The translations under genes and the position numbers were made by a program. Below, piece after piece: positions 8,237 through 17,625 of a stretch of 64,000 nt of DNA. The stretch lies in assembly GCF_002114285.1 (NCBI RefSeq), contig NZ_NEDJ01000011.1, positions 1 through 64,000 of the forward strand, in the 5' to 3' direction. How positions within the stretch are numbered: position 1 is the first letter of the stretch; each line of letters opens with the position of its first letter. The notes beneath the pieces were generated by a model. That model ran no database searches. It had not been told where the DNA came from and saw only the letters and a program-made list of their open reading frames with translations. The DNA comes from Halorubrum ezzemoulense DSM 17463. Lineage in GTDB: Archaea > Halobacteriota > Halobacteria > Halobacteriales > Haloferacaceae.

Positions 8237-9541
8237 CTATTCGGTCGCCGCCTCGATAGCCGCTTCGAGGTCGGCGACGATGTCGGCCGGGTCCTCGATG
8301 CCGACGGAGAGGCGCACCATGTCTGGGGTGACGCCGGCAGCCTCCTGTTCCGCTTCGGTCAGCTGCTGGTGCGTTGTCGACGCCGGGTGGATGACGAGCG
8401 TCTTCGCGTCGCCGACGTTCGCGACGAGCGATGCGAGGTCGGCCTCCTCGACGGTCGCGCGAGCCGCCTCGTAGCCGGCCTCCAGCCCGAACGTGAGCAT
8501 CCCGCCGTAGCCGCCTTCCAGGTACTCGCTCGCCTCCTCGTGGGTCTCGTGGCTCTCCAGCCCGGGGTAGTTCACCCACGCCACGTCGTCGTGGTCGTCG
8601 AGGTACTCGGCGACGATCCCCGCGTTCTCGCAGTGGCGGTCCATGCGCAGCGGGAGCGACTCCGTCTGCTGGAGCGTGTTCCACGCGTCGAACGGCGACT
8701 GCTGGTCGCCCAAGTCGCGCAGGCCGCGAGTGATCGCCGCGAAGGTGAACGCCGCGTCGCCGAACCGCTCGGCGAAGTTGATCCCGTGGTACGCGGGGTT
8801 GTCCTGCGCGATCTCGGGGTACTTCTCGGCGTGGTCGGCCCACGGGAACGAGCCGCCGTCGACGACGACGCCGCCGACCGTGGTGCCGTTGCCGGTGAGC
8901 CACTTCGTCGTCGACTCCCAGACGAGGTCGGCGCCGTGTTCGAGCGGCCGGCAGAGGTACGGCGTCGCGAACGTGTTGTCGACGAACAGCGGCACGCCGT
9001 GGTCGTGCGCGATGTCGGCGATCCGCTGGATGTCGGGCGTGACCAGGGCGGGGTTCCCGATCGTTTCGAGGTGGACGTACGCCGTGTCCTCGTCGATGGC
9101 CTCGGCGTACCCCTCGTAGTCGAGGGGGTCGACGAACCGCGTCGAGACGCCGCGGCGCTCGACGGAGTGAGTGAGGTAGGTGTAGGTGCCGCCGTACAGC
9201 GCCGACGAGGTGACGATGTTGTCGCCCGCCGAGGCGAGGAGGAACGTCGTCACGTCGAGCGAGGCCATGCCCGAGGCGGTCGCGACCGCGCCGACCCCGC
9301 CCTCAAGCGAGGCGATCCGCTCTTCGAGGGCGGCGTTGGTCGGGTTCATCAGCCGGGAGTAGACGTTGCCGGCCTCCTCCAAGCCGAACAGGTCCGCGGC
9401 GTGGTCGGCGTCGTCGAACTGATAGGCGGTCGTCTGGTAGATGGGCGTCGCGCGGGCGCCCGTCGCCGGGTCCGGGTCGGAGCCGGCGTGGACGCTTCGC
9501 GTGCTGAACTTCGGGCCGTCGTCCCCCTCGTCGGATGGCAT
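8237..9541 (-). CDS. metY: O-acetylhomoserine sulfhydrylase-type PLP enzyme
   Basis: A 434-residue enzyme of the Cys/Met-metabolism PLP family. It matches the O-acetylhomoserine aminocarboxypropyltransferase branch, which makes homocysteine directly from O-acetylhomoserine and sulfide. Visible landmarks are RSVHAGSDPDPATGARATPI, the PLP-phosphate motif YSRLMNPTNAALEERIA, ATASGMAS, VDNTFATPYLCRPLEHGAD, and the PLP Lys at about residue 213 (STTKWLTGNG). The C-terminus has NVGDAKTLVIHPASTTHQQL and VRLSVGIED. Long insertions near the active site favour MetY over cystathionine gamma-synthase. A homoserine acetyltransferase (metX) often adjoins it in haloarchaea but is absent here. Confidence 0.88.
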   Translation of the reverse strand: MPSDEGDDGPKFSTRSVHAGSDPDPATGARATPIYQTTAYQFDDADHAADLFGLEEAGNVYSRLMNPTNAALEERIASLEGGVGAVATASGMASLDVTTFLLASAGDNIVTSSALYGGTYTYLTHSVERRGVSTRFVDPLDYEGYAEAIDEDTAYVHLETIGNPALVTPDIQRIADIAHDHGVPLFVDNTFATPYLCRPLEHGADLVWESTTKWLTGNGTTVGGVVVDGGSFPWADHAEKYPEIAQDNPAYHGINFAERFGDAAFTFAAITRGLRDLGDQQSPFDAWNTLQQTESLPLRMDRHCENAGIVAEYLDDHDDVAWVNYPGLESHETHEEASEYLEGGYGGMLTFGLEAGYEAARATVEEADLASLVANVGDAKTLVIHPASTTHQQLTEAEQEAAGVTPDMVRLSVGIEDPADIVADLEAAIEAATE

Positions 9542-9723
9542 GGATCTGTGTTCCGCTGCCGCGTAGTTAAAGCCGACCGGCCCACGCGGGCGTTTCCGGT
9601 ATCTCTGAGATCGGCGGTCGAGCGCGTGCGAGGACGACGGCGGGAACGACGGATCGCGAGAGATGACGCGTCAGCGCGCGAACTCGTGGCAACCGTTAAC
9701 AGCGTCGGGCCGTAACTTCCGGT

Positions 9724-10953
9724 ATGGGAACACAAGGTCCGCGCGGCGATTCCGCCGAGCTGGAGGAGCTGCTGGGGGAGATCCCGGACGGGGTCTGGCA
9801 GTACCTCGCGCTCGGCGTCGCCCTCCTCGTCGCCGTCGCCCTCCTCGGGCAGAGCCTCGCGTTCGGCGTCGCGGCGCTGGCGGTGCTTTTGGCGGCCGTC
9901 ACGGTCGTCAGCGCCGTCGAGATCGTCGACGCCTACGACAAGGAGGCGCTCACCGTCTTCGGCGAGTACCGCGAGCTGCTCGAACCGGGCGTCCACCTCA
10001 TCCCCCCGTTCGTCTCGCGGACGTACGCGTTCGACATGCGGACCCAGACGATCGACGTGCCGAGCCAGTCGGCGATCACGCGGGACAACTCCCCCGTGAC
10101 CGCCGACGCGGTCGTCTACATCAAGGTGATGGACGCGAAGAAGGCGTTCCTCGAAGTCGACGACTACAAGAACGCCGTCTCGAACCTCGCACAGACCACC
10201 CTCCGCGCCGTCATCGGCGACATGGAGCTCGACGACACGCTCTCGCAGCGGGAGCTGATCAACGACCGGATCAACGAGGAGTTAGACGAGCCCACCGACG
10301 AGTGGGGGATCCGCGTCGAGGCCGTCGAGGTCCGCGAGGTGAGCCCCTCACAGGAGGTCCAGCGCGCGATGGAGCAACAGACCGGCGCGGAGCGCCGCCG
10401 CCGCGCGATGATCCTCGAAGCGCAGGGTGAACGCCGCTCCGCGGTCGAGCAGGCCGAGGGTGACAAGCAGTCCAACATCATCCGCGCGCAGGGTGAAAAG
10501 CAGTCCCAGATCCTCGAAGCGCAGGGGGACGCCATCTCGACGGTCCTCCGCGCCCGCTCCGCCGAGTCGATGGGCGAACGCGCCATCATCGAGCGCGGCA
10601 TGGAGACCCTAGAGGAGATCGGGAAAGGCGAGTCCACCACCTTCGTCCTCCCGCAGGAGCTCACCAGCCTCGTCGGCCGCTACGGCAAGGCCCTCTCCGG
10701 CTCCGACGTTCAGCAGATGGAGGGGTTAGAGGGCAAGGAGTTCGACGAGGAGACGGAGAAGCTGCTCGGGTTGGAAGACATCGAGAGCGCCCTCGAACAG
10801 ATCGACACCGTGGCCGACGACGACCTCCGCACCGACGAGACCCGGGACGGGGACGCGGCCCGCGACGTCGACCTCGCCAAGCAGGAGGCGGCGACCCGCG
10901 AGGCCGACCGCGACATCGAACTGGAGGCCGAAAGCGAGCGGCCGAGCGACTGA
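9724..10953 (+). CDS. SPFH/band-7 (stomatin-like) membrane protein
   Basis: A 409-residue stomatin/prohibitin-type protein. The N-terminus has hydrophobic membrane segments (about residues 25-63), followed by the SPFH domain (AYDKEALTVFGEYRELLEPGVHLIPPF; VTADAVVYIKVMD; NAVSNLAQTTLRAVIGDMELD). A long coiled coil follows with a repeated EAQGE / AEGDK / AQGEK pattern, and then a highly acidic tail. Such proteins oligomerise as membrane scaffolds and often regulate membrane proteases. The usual NfeD partner is not adjacent; the next gene is convergent. Confidence 0.88.
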   Translation: MGTQGPRGDSAELEELLGEIPDGVWQYLALGVALLVAVALLGQSLAFGVAALAVLLAAVTVVSAVEIVDAYDKEALTVFGEYRELLEPGVHLIPPFVSRTYAFDMRTQTIDVPSQSAITRDNSPVTADAVVYIKVMDAKKAFLEVDDYKNAVSNLAQTTLRAVIGDMELDDTLSQRELINDRINEELDEPTDEWGIRVEAVEVREVSPSQEVQRAMEQQTGAERRRRAMILEAQGERRSAVEQAEGDKQSNIIRAQGEKQSQILEAQGDAISTVLRARSAESMGERAIIERGMETLEEIGKGESTTFVLPQELTSLVGRYGKALSGSDVQQMEGLEGKEFDEETEKLLGLEDIESALEQIDTVADDDLRTDETRDGDAARDVDLAKQEAATREADRDIELEAESERPSD

Positions 10954-10978
10954 GACGCGCGGGCGATCGTGAGCCGGG

Positions 10979-11572
10979 TCAGGGCCGCCAGCGGTCCGGG
11001 TCGACCGCCCAGAGGAGGGCGACTGCGACCGCGCCGCCGACTCCTCCCGTGACCAACGAGAGGGGGTCGGACGCCCCCGCCGCGAGCGCCGCGAGCAGCA
11101 GGACGGAGCCGGCGAGGAGGGCGACGGTGTCTTCGGTTGTCGTCGCGCGGACCACCGGCGCCACGGCGCCGCCGACGGCCGCACCGGCGGCGATCCGCGC
11201 GGGCGGACCGGCTGTGAGGGCGGCGTGTGCCGCCGGGTTCGTCGCCGTCGCGGGGGCCGATCCGGGCGCCGCGACGAGGCCGACGCCGAACGCGAGCGCG
11301 GCGACGGCGCCGAACGCGGGCGCGACCAGCGCCGCGCGGGCGGAGCCGTCGCCCCCGGTCGCGGCGGCCGCGCCGCCGACGAGCAGGACCGACCCGGCCG
11401 CGAGGAGCGCGGGGGCGGCGAGCGACGAGAGAGGAGCGGGTGCGGTCAGTGCGATTCCGTCGGCCGCGGACGAGGAGGGGACGAACGCCGGCGCGACCGT
11501 TCCCGCGAGACCGATCGCGGCGACGCCGACGACGAGGAGGGCCGAACCGAGGAGTCGACTGCGGAGTGACAT
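10979..11572 (-). CDS. Hypothetical multi-span membrane protein
   Basis: A 197-residue protein, almost entirely Ala/Gly/Val/Leu, with about five or six predicted membrane helices (for example LLGSALLVVGVAAIGLAGTV near the start and SVLLLAALAAGA near the end) and a short DPDRWRP tail. ATG 11572 (MSLRSRLLG) is chosen over a longer frame because the upstream codons are basic and atypical. I recognise no family or function. It converges on the SPFH gene and is transcribed in the same direction as the lipoprotein at 11648-12178, so the two could share a transcript. Confidence 0.7.
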   Translation of the reverse strand: MSLRSRLLGSALLVVGVAAIGLAGTVAPAFVPSSSAADGIALTAPAPLSSLAAPALLAAGSVLLVGGAAAATGGDGSARAALVAPAFGAVAALAFGVGLVAAPGSAPATATNPAAHAALTAGPPARIAAGAAVGGAVAPVVRATTTEDTVALLAGSVLLLAALAAGASDPLSLVTGGVGGAVAVALLWAVDPDRWRP

Positions 11573-11647
11573 GCGTGACCGGAAGCGTCCCGGCCACAAA
11601 ACAATCGCGGGACCGGGCCGGGATCGCGACGGAGGGGGGCCCGACCG

Positions 11648-12178
11648 TCACACCGTGATGCCGGCGCGCTCGTCGCCGATGGCGACGATCACGCGCTCCG
11701 GGGGGCCGCGCTCGTCCGCGAGGCGCAACAGGAGCGTCTTGACGACCGGCTCGTCGGCGTCGATCTCGCCGCGGACGCCGCCTTGGTCGACGGCGATCCG
11801 AAGCGAGTGGTCGCCGGTGCGGCTGATCCCGCCGAGCCGGAGGCGGACCTCGGGCGCGGTGAGCCGCTGGGCGATCACTAAGATCGCGTCGCCCCCGTCG
11901 TCGACGAAGTCGGTGCGCTCGACGAACGCGCGGGACTCGGTCGCGTCGGGTTTGAGCGCGCCGCGGGCCGCGGCGGCGGACCGGAAGGAAGCGGCGTGAG
12001 TCGGTAGCTCCTCCGGGCGCGCGAGGACGCTGCGCGCGTCGACCATCGGGTTGCCGTCGACGTACCGGCTCCGCACGCCGAGGTCGCGCGGCGTCGAGGC
12101 GGCCACGTCGTGGAGGCGGTCGACGCACCCGGTGGTGGCGACCGCGAGCGCTCCGGAGACGACAGCACGACGGTACAC
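11648..12178 (-). CDS. Putative lipoprotein
   Basis: A 176-residue exported protein, start GTG 12178. The short N-terminus has two arginines (YRRAVVSG), a hydrophobic stretch and a lipobox-like AVATTGC with cysteine at about residue 17, consistent with a Tat or Sec lipoprotein anchored outside the membrane. The remaining 160 residues contain alternating strands (ILVIAQRLTAPEVRLRLGG; VVKTLLLRLADE) but no domain I recognise. A longer frame from 12220 exists but would bury the signal peptide, so the internal GTG is preferred. Confidence 0.7.
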   Translation of the reverse strand: MYRRAVVSGALAVATTGCVDRLHDVAASTPRDLGVRSRYVDGNPMVDARSVLARPEELPTHAASFRSAAAARGALKPDATESRAFVERTDFVDDGGDAILVIAQRLTAPEVRLRLGGISRTGDHSLRIAVDQGGVRGEIDADEPVVKTLLLRLADERGPPERVIVAIGDERAGITV

Positions 12179-12245
12179 GGGCGAGAGTGTGGCACAGCGA
12201 CGTAAAAACCCCGCCGCCACGGTGACGCGGGCTGAGAATCGGGCG

Positions 12246-14300
12246 CTACTCGTCGATCATCGGCGCGGGCACGCCCTCGTCGCCGCCGTCGATCTCGAAC
12301 GCGCGGCGCAGCTCCGCGATCCGGTCGCGGATGTCGGCCGCCAGCTCGAACTCGAGGTTGCTCGCGGCCTCGTCCATGCGGTCCTCGAGGGCCTCGATCT
12401 GGGCTTTCGCCTCGGCTTCGCTCTCAACGTCGCCGACGCTGACCGACGAGGTGTCCGTCTTCGAGCCGGGGAGGTTCGTCTCGCTGACCGGCTTGTCGAT
12501 GGTGGTCGCCTCGTAGCCGTGCTCGGCGTTGTATTCCAGTTGGATCTCGCGCCGGCGCTGGGTCTCCTCGATCGCCGCCTCCATCGAGTCGGTCACCTCG
12601 TCGGCGTAGAGGACGACCTCGCCGTTGACGTTGCGCGCGGCCCGCCCCATGGTCTGGACGAGCGTCGTGGTGGAGCGGAGGAACCCCTCTTGGTCGGCGT
12701 CGAGGATGGCGACGAGGCTCACCTCCGGGATGTCGAGCCCCTCGCGGAGCAGGTTGATCCCGACGAGCACGTCGATGTTGCCCAGGCGGAGGTCGCGGAT
12801 GATCTCGTGGCGTTCGAGGGTGTCGGTCTCGTCGTGCATGTACGCCACGTCGACGCCCGCTTCCTCGAGGTACTCCGTGAGATCCTCGGCCATCCGCTTG
12901 GTGAGCGTGGTGACGAGGACGCGCTCGTCGCGCTCGATCCGGTCGTCGACGCGCTCGAGGAGGTCGTCGACCTGCCCGGTGGCCCCCGTCACCTCCACCT
13001 TCGGATCGACGAGGTGGGTCGGCCGGACGATCTGCTCGACGATCCGGTCGGAGGTCTCGCGCTCGTAGTCGCCCGGCGTCGCGGAGACGTAGAGGGTGCG
13101 GTCCGTCTTCTCCTCGAACTCCTCGAACGTCAGGGGGCGGTTGTCGTAGGCGGTCGGGAGCCGGAACCCGTTCTCGACGAGCGAGTCCTTCCGCGACTTG
13201 TCGCCCTCGTACTGCCCTTTGATCTGCGGGATCGTCTGGTGGGACTCGTCGACGACGGTGAGGAAGTTGTCGGGGAAGTAGTCCAGCAGGGTGTAGGGGG
13301 CGTCGCCGGACTCGCGGTCGTCCATGTGGACCGAGTAGTTCTCGATCCCGGAGCAGTAGCCCGCCTCCCGCAGCATCTCGATGTCGAAGGTGGTCCGCTC
13401 CTCGATGCGCTGGGCGGCCACGAGGTCGCCCTGCCGCTCGAAGTAGCTCACCCGCTTCTCCATCAGGTCCTCGATCTCCGCGATCGCCTGCTCCAGCTTG
13501 TCGTCCGGGATCGAGTAGTGCTCCGCCGGGTGGAGCATCACCGCGGGCTCCTCGGAGACGACCTCGCCGTGCATCGGGTCCACCTTGATCATCCGGTCGA
13601 TCTCCTCGCCCCACAGCTCGACGCGCACCGCGTAGCGCCCGTACATCGGGTATATCTCGACGGTGTCGCCCCGGACGCGGAACGTCCCCTGCGTGAAGTC
13701 CACGTCGTTGCGCTCGTAGTTCAGGTCGACGAGCCGGGTGAGCAGCTCCTCGCGGCCGACCTCCTCGCCGACCTCCAGGCGGAGCGCCATGTCGCGGTAG
13801 TTTCCCGGGTCGCCTAGCCCGTAGATGGCCGAGACGCTCGCGACGACGATCACGTCGTCGCGGGTCAGCAGGGAGCGCGTCGCGGAGTGGCGCAGGCGGT
13901 CGATCTCCTCGTTTATCGACATCTCCTTGTCGATGAACGTGTCCGTCTGCTCGACGTACGCCTCCGGCTGGTAGTAGTCGTAGTAGGAGACGAAGTACTC
14001 GACGGCGTTGTCCGGGAACAGCTCGCGGAACTCCTCGTACAGCTGGGCCGCGAGCGTCTTGTTGTGGGCGAGAACGAGAGTGGGCTGGTCCAACTCCTCG
14101 GCGACCCACGAGACGGTGTTGGTCTTCCCGGACCCCGTCACGCCGAGCAGCGTCTGCTTTGTCGCGCCCGACTCGTACCCCTCGACAAGTTGCTCGATCG
14201 CCTCGGGCTGGTCGCCCGCGGGCTCGAACGGGGCGTCGACGCGGAGCGGGCGGTCGACGGTCGGGCGGTCCGGCGAGAGGGGGGAGTCGGCGTCGCTCAC
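12246..14300 (-). CDS. uvrB: Excinuclease ABC subunit B
   Basis: A 684-residue UvrB, the damage-verifying helicase of bacterial-type nucleotide excision repair, acquired by haloarchaea. Visible features are Walker A GVTGSGKT, the beta-hairpin region with [10 protein letters not shown], the DEAH-like box [11 protein letters not shown], helicase motifs [31 protein letters not shown] and [11 protein letters not shown], and a C-terminal UVR domain ([20 protein letters not shown]) that binds UvrC. GTG 14300 ([11 protein letters not shown]) is chosen over a start nine codons earlier because of the typical haloarchaeal acidic N-terminus. uvrA lies 30 kb away in this window; uvrC is not seen. Confidence 0.96.
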   Translation of the reverse strand: MSDADSPLSPDRPTVDRPLRVDAPFEPAGDQPEAIEQLVEGYESGATKQTLLGVTGSGKTNTVSWVAEELDQPTLVLAHNKTLAAQLYEEFRELFPDNAVEYFVSYYDYYQPEAYVEQTDTFIDKEMSINEEIDRLRHSATRSLLTRDDVIVVASVSAIYGLGDPGNYRDMALRLEVGEEVGREELLTRLVDLNYERNDVDFTQGTFRVRGDTVEIYPMYGRYAVRVELWGEEIDRMIKVDPMHGEVVSEEPAVMLHPAEHYSIPDDKLEQAIAEIEDLMEKRVSYFERQGDLVAAQRIEERTTFDIEMLREAGYCSGIENYSVHMDDRESGDAPYTLLDYFPDNFLTVVDESHQTIPQIKGQYEGDKSRKDSLVENGFRLPTAYDNRPLTFEEFEEKTDRTLYVSATPGDYERETSDRIVEQIVRPTHLVDPKVEVTGATGQVDDLLERVDDRIERDERVLVTTLTKRMAEDLTEYLEEAGVDVAYMHDETDTLERHEIIRDLRLGNIDVLVGINLLREGLDIPEVSLVAILDADQEGFLRSTTTLVQTMGRAARNVNGEVVLYADEVTDSMEAAIEETQRRREIQLEYNAEHGYEATTIDKPVSETNLPGSKTDTSSVSVGDVESEAEAKAQIEALEDRMDEAASNLEFELAADIRDRIAELRRAFEIDGGDEGVPAPMIDE

Positions 14301-14428
14301 GATACGCGTCGTTGGGCGGCGGGCCACTTGAGCGGCGCGGCTACGTCGGTGACTGCGACGAAACCGGTTCCGCGCGGACGGTTCCGCTCGGGGGAAAACC
14401 GATTACTGATCCGACGGAACACCCGGTC

Positions 14429-14836
14429 GTGTCCCTCCTCACTCCCCCCGTCGCCTTCGGCGCCGCCCTAGTGCTGTTCGTCTGGCTCGCGTCCGGCGTC
14501 TGGGTGAACCTCGACGCGCACGCCCGCGGAAGTGACTATCCGGCCGTCTGGGGCGTCTTCGCACCGCTCTCGGGAATTGTGCTGTTCTACTACCTGCTGT
14601 GGTGGCGCCGCGGACGGTCTCGCGAGTACCCGCCGTCGCGGTGGGAGCGGGCCACCGCGATCGTCGCCGTCGCCGGTCCCGCGGGGCTGGTCGTCGGGAG
14701 CCTCGTCTCGCCGCCCGATCCGATATCCCAGCTGACCGTCTGGCCGGTCGCGTTCGCCGGCTGCCTCCCCGTCGCGTACTGGGTGGTCGGAAGAAGACTC
14801 GACGCGACCGGCGACTCGTATATAAGCGGTTGGTAA
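14429..14836 (+). CDS. Hypothetical four-span membrane protein
   Basis: A 135-residue integral membrane protein with about four helices: VAFGAALVLFVWLASGVWV, an aromatic helix GIVLFYYLLWWRRG, a central TAIVAVAGPAGLVVGSLV, and a C-terminal VAFAGCLPVAYWVVG. GTG 14429 is the first sensible start after the divergent uvrB gene. A zinc-ribbon, as found in some similar haloarchaeal membrane proteins, is not visible. No function is assignable. The hairpin-rich repeat begins six bases after its stop codon and could overlap its 3' untranslated region. Confidence 0.7.
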   Translation: MSLLTPPVAFGAALVLFVWLASGVWVNLDAHARGSDYPAVWGVFAPLSGIVLFYYLLWWRRGRSREYPPSRWERATAIVAVAGPAGLVVGSLVSPPDPISQLTVWPVAFAGCLPVAYWVVGRRLDATGDSYISGW

Positions 14837-14841
14837 CGAAT

Positions 14842-15204
14842 CGGCGACGAACACCGCCAAAGCCCCAACCGCGAGGGCGCAGTACGCTCGTTGCGCTCCT
14901 CGGTCGCTCACTCCGTTCGCTCCCTGCGGTGCTTACGTCGTCATCAGAACGCTCCGCGTTCTGATTGGCTCATGAGAGCTTCGCTCCCCTGAACGCCTAC
15001 TGCGCCCTCGCGGCAGCGTGGCGCTACGCGCCACGGGCAGCCGGCGGCTTCGCCGCCGGCGACTACCCCTTTGGGTCCCACCCCGCACGGCACCGCGCCT
15101 CACACCTCCCCAGCCTCGTCGGTCGCCGTCGCTTCGCTCGGCGACCGACTCCCTCGCGCGTGCGGTTCGCGGCCTGACGGCCGCTCACCGGCACGCGCCA
15201 CCGC
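14842..15204 (+). repeat. Hairpin-rich dispersed repeat, copy A
   Basis: A non-coding element of about 360 bp made of short palindromes, homologous to an inverted copy at 40683-41006. The left end shares the AAAGCCCCAACCGCGAG-like segment with that copy. The core at 15018-15071 matches copy B in 53 of 54 positions. Hairpins with three-base loops are TCAGAACGC-TCC-GCGTTCTGA (14944-14964), GTGGCGC-TAC-GCGCCAC (from 15018) and GCCGGCGGC-TTC-GCCGCCGGC (from 15040). A further stem, GTCGGTCGCCG with CGGCGACCGAC, encloses a ten-base loop further right. Open frames across it reflect palindromes, not protein conservation. Confidence 0.85.
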
Positions 15205-15208
15205 ATCT

Positions 15209-15217
15209 GTTTATAAC
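15209..15217 (+). promoter_or_regulatory. TATA-like element upstream of hisG
   Basis: tttataacc sits just beyond repeat copy A and about 75 bases before the hisG ATG. If used, it would give hisG a 5' untranslated leader of roughly 45-50 bases rather than the leaderless arrangement seen for most genes here. Confidence 0.45.
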
Positions 15218-15289
15218 CAGTCTCGCGTCGCCACCAGTCCCGCCCCTCCGGACGAAAACGTTTCCCCCTGTCCGCGCGACGCTCCCCGT

Positions 15290-16180
15290 ATGCGCATCGC
15301 CGTCCCCAACAAGGGCCGCCTGCACGAGCCGACGCTCTCGCTGTTGGAGCGCGCGGGGCTCCACGTCGAGGAGACCGCCGACCGACAGCTGTACGCCGAC
15401 ACCGTCGACGAGGACGTGACGGTGCTGTTCGCGCGGGCGGCCGACATCCCCGAGTACGTCCGCGACGGCGCGGCCGACCTCGGCGTCACCGGCCTCGATC
15501 AGGCGGCCGAGTCCGGCGGCGTCGTCGACGCCGCGAGCGCGGCGGCCGAGGGCGACCTCGTCGACCTGCTCGATCTGGGCTACGGTTCCTGTCGGCTCGT
15601 CCTCGCCGCGCCCGAGGCCGGCGGGGTGTCGGCGGTCGAGGACCTAGCGGACAGGACGGTCGCGACCGAGTTTCCGAACGTCACCCGCGACTACCTCGAC
15701 CGCGTGGGCGTCGACGCCGACGTGGTCACGGTGACGGGCGCGACGGAGCTGACCCCGCACGTCGACATGGCGGACGCCATCGTCGACATCACCTCGACGG
15801 GGACGACGCTGAAAGTGAACCGGCTGGCGGTGATCGACGACGTGCTCGACTCCTCCGTCCGGCTGTTCGCGCGCCCCGACGTGGTCGACGACGCGAAGGT
15901 CGAGCAGGTGGTGACCGCCTTCGAGTCCGTCCTCGCCGCGGACGGCCGTCGCTACCTGATGATGAACGCGCCGAAAGAGCGGCTCGACGCAGTGAAGGAC
16001 GTGATCCCCGGGCTCGGCGGCCCGACCGTGATGGACGTCGAGGCCGACGAGAACGGCAACGGGATGGTGGCGGTCCACGCCGTCGTCGACGAGCGCGACG
16101 TGTTCGAGACGATCTCGGATCTCCGGTCGGTCGGCGCGACCGGCATCCTCGTCACGGAAATCGAGCGCCTCGTGGAGTGA
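15290..16180 (+). CDS. hisG: ATP phosphoribosyltransferase, long form
   Basis: A 296-residue HisG catalysing the first step of histidine biosynthesis (ATP + PRPP). It begins [20 protein letters not shown] and has the periplasmic-binding-protein-like catalytic domain with [11 protein letters not shown] and the PRPP-loop region [14 protein letters not shown]-terminal ACT-like regulatory domain (about residues 215-296, [20 protein letters not shown]) binds histidine in the long-form class. That makes it independent of HisZ and probably feedback-inhibited. hisB and hisA are elsewhere in this window, so the pathway genes are scattered. Confidence 0.96.
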   Translation: MRIAVPNKGRLHEPTLSLLERAGLHVEETADRQLYADTVDEDVTVLFARAADIPEYVRDGAADLGVTGLDQAAESGGVVDAASAAAEGDLVDLLDLGYGSCRLVLAAPEAGGVSAVEDLADRTVATEFPNVTRDYLDRVGVDADVVTVTGATELTPHVDMADAIVDITSTGTTLKVNRLAVIDDVLDSSVRLFARPDVVDDAKVEQVVTAFESVLAADGRRYLMMNAPKERLDAVKDVIPGLGGPTVMDVEADENGNGMVAVHAVVDERDVFETISDLRSVGATGILVTEIERLVE

Positions 16181-16196
16181 GCGAGAGGCGAAGCGG

Positions 16197-16460
16197 TCAG
16201 TCCCCCGCGTCGTCGCCCTCGCCGATCAGCCGCTCCTTCTCGGCGCGCGACAGCGACTTGACCGCGTACTCCCGCGACATCGCCGCCGACTTCGAGTCGA
16301 ACGACTCGACGTGGCGGAGGGTGACGGGGGTCCGCCCGCGGGTGTACTTCGCGCCCTCGCCGGCGTCGTGTTCGGCGACGCGCCGCTCGACATCGGTCGT
16401 GTACCCGGTGTAGAGGGTGCCGTCGGCGCACTCGATGACGTACACGTGGTGGTCGGCCAC
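16197..16460 (-). CDS. GIY-YIG domain protein (UPF0213-like)
   Basis: An 87-residue single-domain GIY-YIG protein. The motif is visible as [19 protein letters not shown], followed by the conserved [17 protein letters not shown] and a final [10 protein letters not shown] helix. Length and sequence fit the UPF0213/YhbQ group of small putative structure-specific nucleases. GTG 16460 is preferred over an upstream start because the GIY strand normally begins within a few residues of the terminus. It converges with hisG, 16 bases away. A precise substrate is not established. Confidence 0.85.
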   Translation of the reverse strand: MADHHVYVIECADGTLYTGYTTDVERRVAEHDAGEGAKYTRGRTPVTLRHVESFDSKSAAMSREYAVKSLSRAEKERLIGEGDDAGD

Positions 16461-16569
16461 GGTCGGCCGTCCGAGCGCGAGCGGCAAGTGTGTGCGGGTG
16501 TGCCCGGAGGGGCAGGCGAACGGAGCAGTCGCTCCCCGTGCGCTCGTCCTTCGATCGGCGTTTCGCCGG

Positions 16570-16722
16570 TCAGTCCCCGGTTCGAGTCCGCTCGCGAGAC
16601 ACCTCTGCGATGCCCGCGTTCGCGGAGCACTTCGGGCACGCGTTCAGGTCGCCGCGTTCGTCCGCGAAGACGCGAGCGAAGCGGTCCGAGACGTGCGACC
16701 CGCAGTGGTCACAGCGTGGCAT
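16570..16722 (-). CDS. Small double-CxxC zinc-ribbon protein
   Basis: A 50-residue protein from ATG 16722 ([15 protein letters not shown]) with two CxxC knuckles, CDHC near residue 4 and CPKC near residue 34, plus the tail [12 protein letters not shown]. This is the shape of the tiny zinc-finger proteins abundant in haloarchaea, thought to act in nucleic-acid or protein contacts. A longer start ten codons upstream is possible but less likely. Specific function unknown. Confidence 0.75.
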   Translation of the reverse strand: MPRCDHCGSHVSDRFARVFADERGDLNACPKCSANAGIAEVSRERTRTGD

Positions 16723-16857
16723 GTGATGCCGACGTGCGTCGGCAACTACCATACGGGCTCGACGAACTAATACCCTTTTTCGACCCAGTCGGCTGCCGGT
16801 ATACGGTCGGTTAAGCGAGTCCGGATGTCGCCGGATCTCCTCGCTCGATCCCCCCGC

Positions 16858-17625
16858 TCACTCGGCGCGCGCGGCGTCGACCGCGCGGGCGATCAGCCCG
16901 GCCTGCGCGCCGGCGACGAACCCGGCGTCGACGTTGACGGTCGTCAGCACGGAGCACGACTGGAGCGCCCCCTCCAAAGCCGCCACTCCCTCGCCGCCGA
17001 CGCCGTAGCCGGTCGAGACGGGGAGCGCGATCACGGGGGCGTCGACGAGGCCGGCGACGACCGTCGGGAGCGCCCCCTCGCGACCCGCCGCGACCACGAC
17101 GGCGTCCGCCTCGCGGACCCGGTCGGCCTGGTCCACGATCCGGTCGAGGTTGGCGACGCCGACGCCGTCGACCCGGTCGACGGTCGCCCCGATCTCGCGG
17201 GCGACGACCGCGGCCTCGCCGGCGACGGGCGCGTCCGCGGTGCCGGCGGCCACGACCGCGACCGCGGCGTCGAGCGAGGGGAGTTCGAAGTCGGCCGCGT
17301 GCGCGACGACGGTCCCGGTCCGATCGTCGCGCTCGACCGTCGCGTCCGGTCCCACGTCGCCGACCGCCGACGCCACCGCGGCCGCCGTCGCCTCGTCCGC
17401 CCGCGTCACGAGCGCCCGGCCGGTGGTGTCGAGCGCCGTCGTCGCCAGGGCGGCGACCTCCGCAGGTGTCTTCCCCTCCGCGAGGATCGCCTCTGGGATC
17501 CCGCGGCGTCGCTCGCGGGCGGCGTCGAAGCGCCCCGCGTCCGTGGTCGCGTAGCCTGCGAGCCGCGACTCCGCCTCCTCGATGCCGATCTCACCCGCCT
17601 CCAGCGCCGCTAACGTCTCTCGCAT
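16858..17625 (-). CDS. larB: LarB, nickel-pincer nucleotide synthesis
   Basis: A 255-residue homologue of LarB (PurE-like fold), which carboxylates and hydrolyses nicotinic acid adenine dinucleotide to start the nickel-pincer cofactor used by lactate racemase-type enzymes. Landmarks are the N-terminal AGYATTDAGRFDAARERRRGIPEAILAEGKT and the AIR-carboxylase-like core (VAVVAAGTADAPVAGEAA; GREGALPTVVAGLVDAPVIALPVSTGYG). A larE homologue is at 51746-52708, but larC and a LarA-type racemase are not in the window. It stands alone between the zinc-ribbon gene and the DUF1931 promoter region. Confidence 0.9.
   Translation of the reverse strand: MRETLAALEAGEIGIEEAESRLAGYATTDAGRFDAARERRRGIPEAILAEGKTPAEVAALATTALDTTGRALVTRADEATAAAVASAVGDVGPDATVERDDRTGTVVAHAADFELPSLDAAVAVVAAGTADAPVAGEAAVVAREIGATVDRVDGVGVANLDRIVDQADRVREADAVVVAAGREGALPTVVAGLVDAPVIALPVSTGYGVGGEGVAALEGALQSCSVLTTVNVDAGFVAGAQAGLIARAVDAARAE

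Noticed and set aside
14965-15180. Open frames through repeat copy A, with similar translations in copy B
   Set aside because: Similarity is explained by the palindromic DNA repeat on both strands; no codon-level selection is evident.
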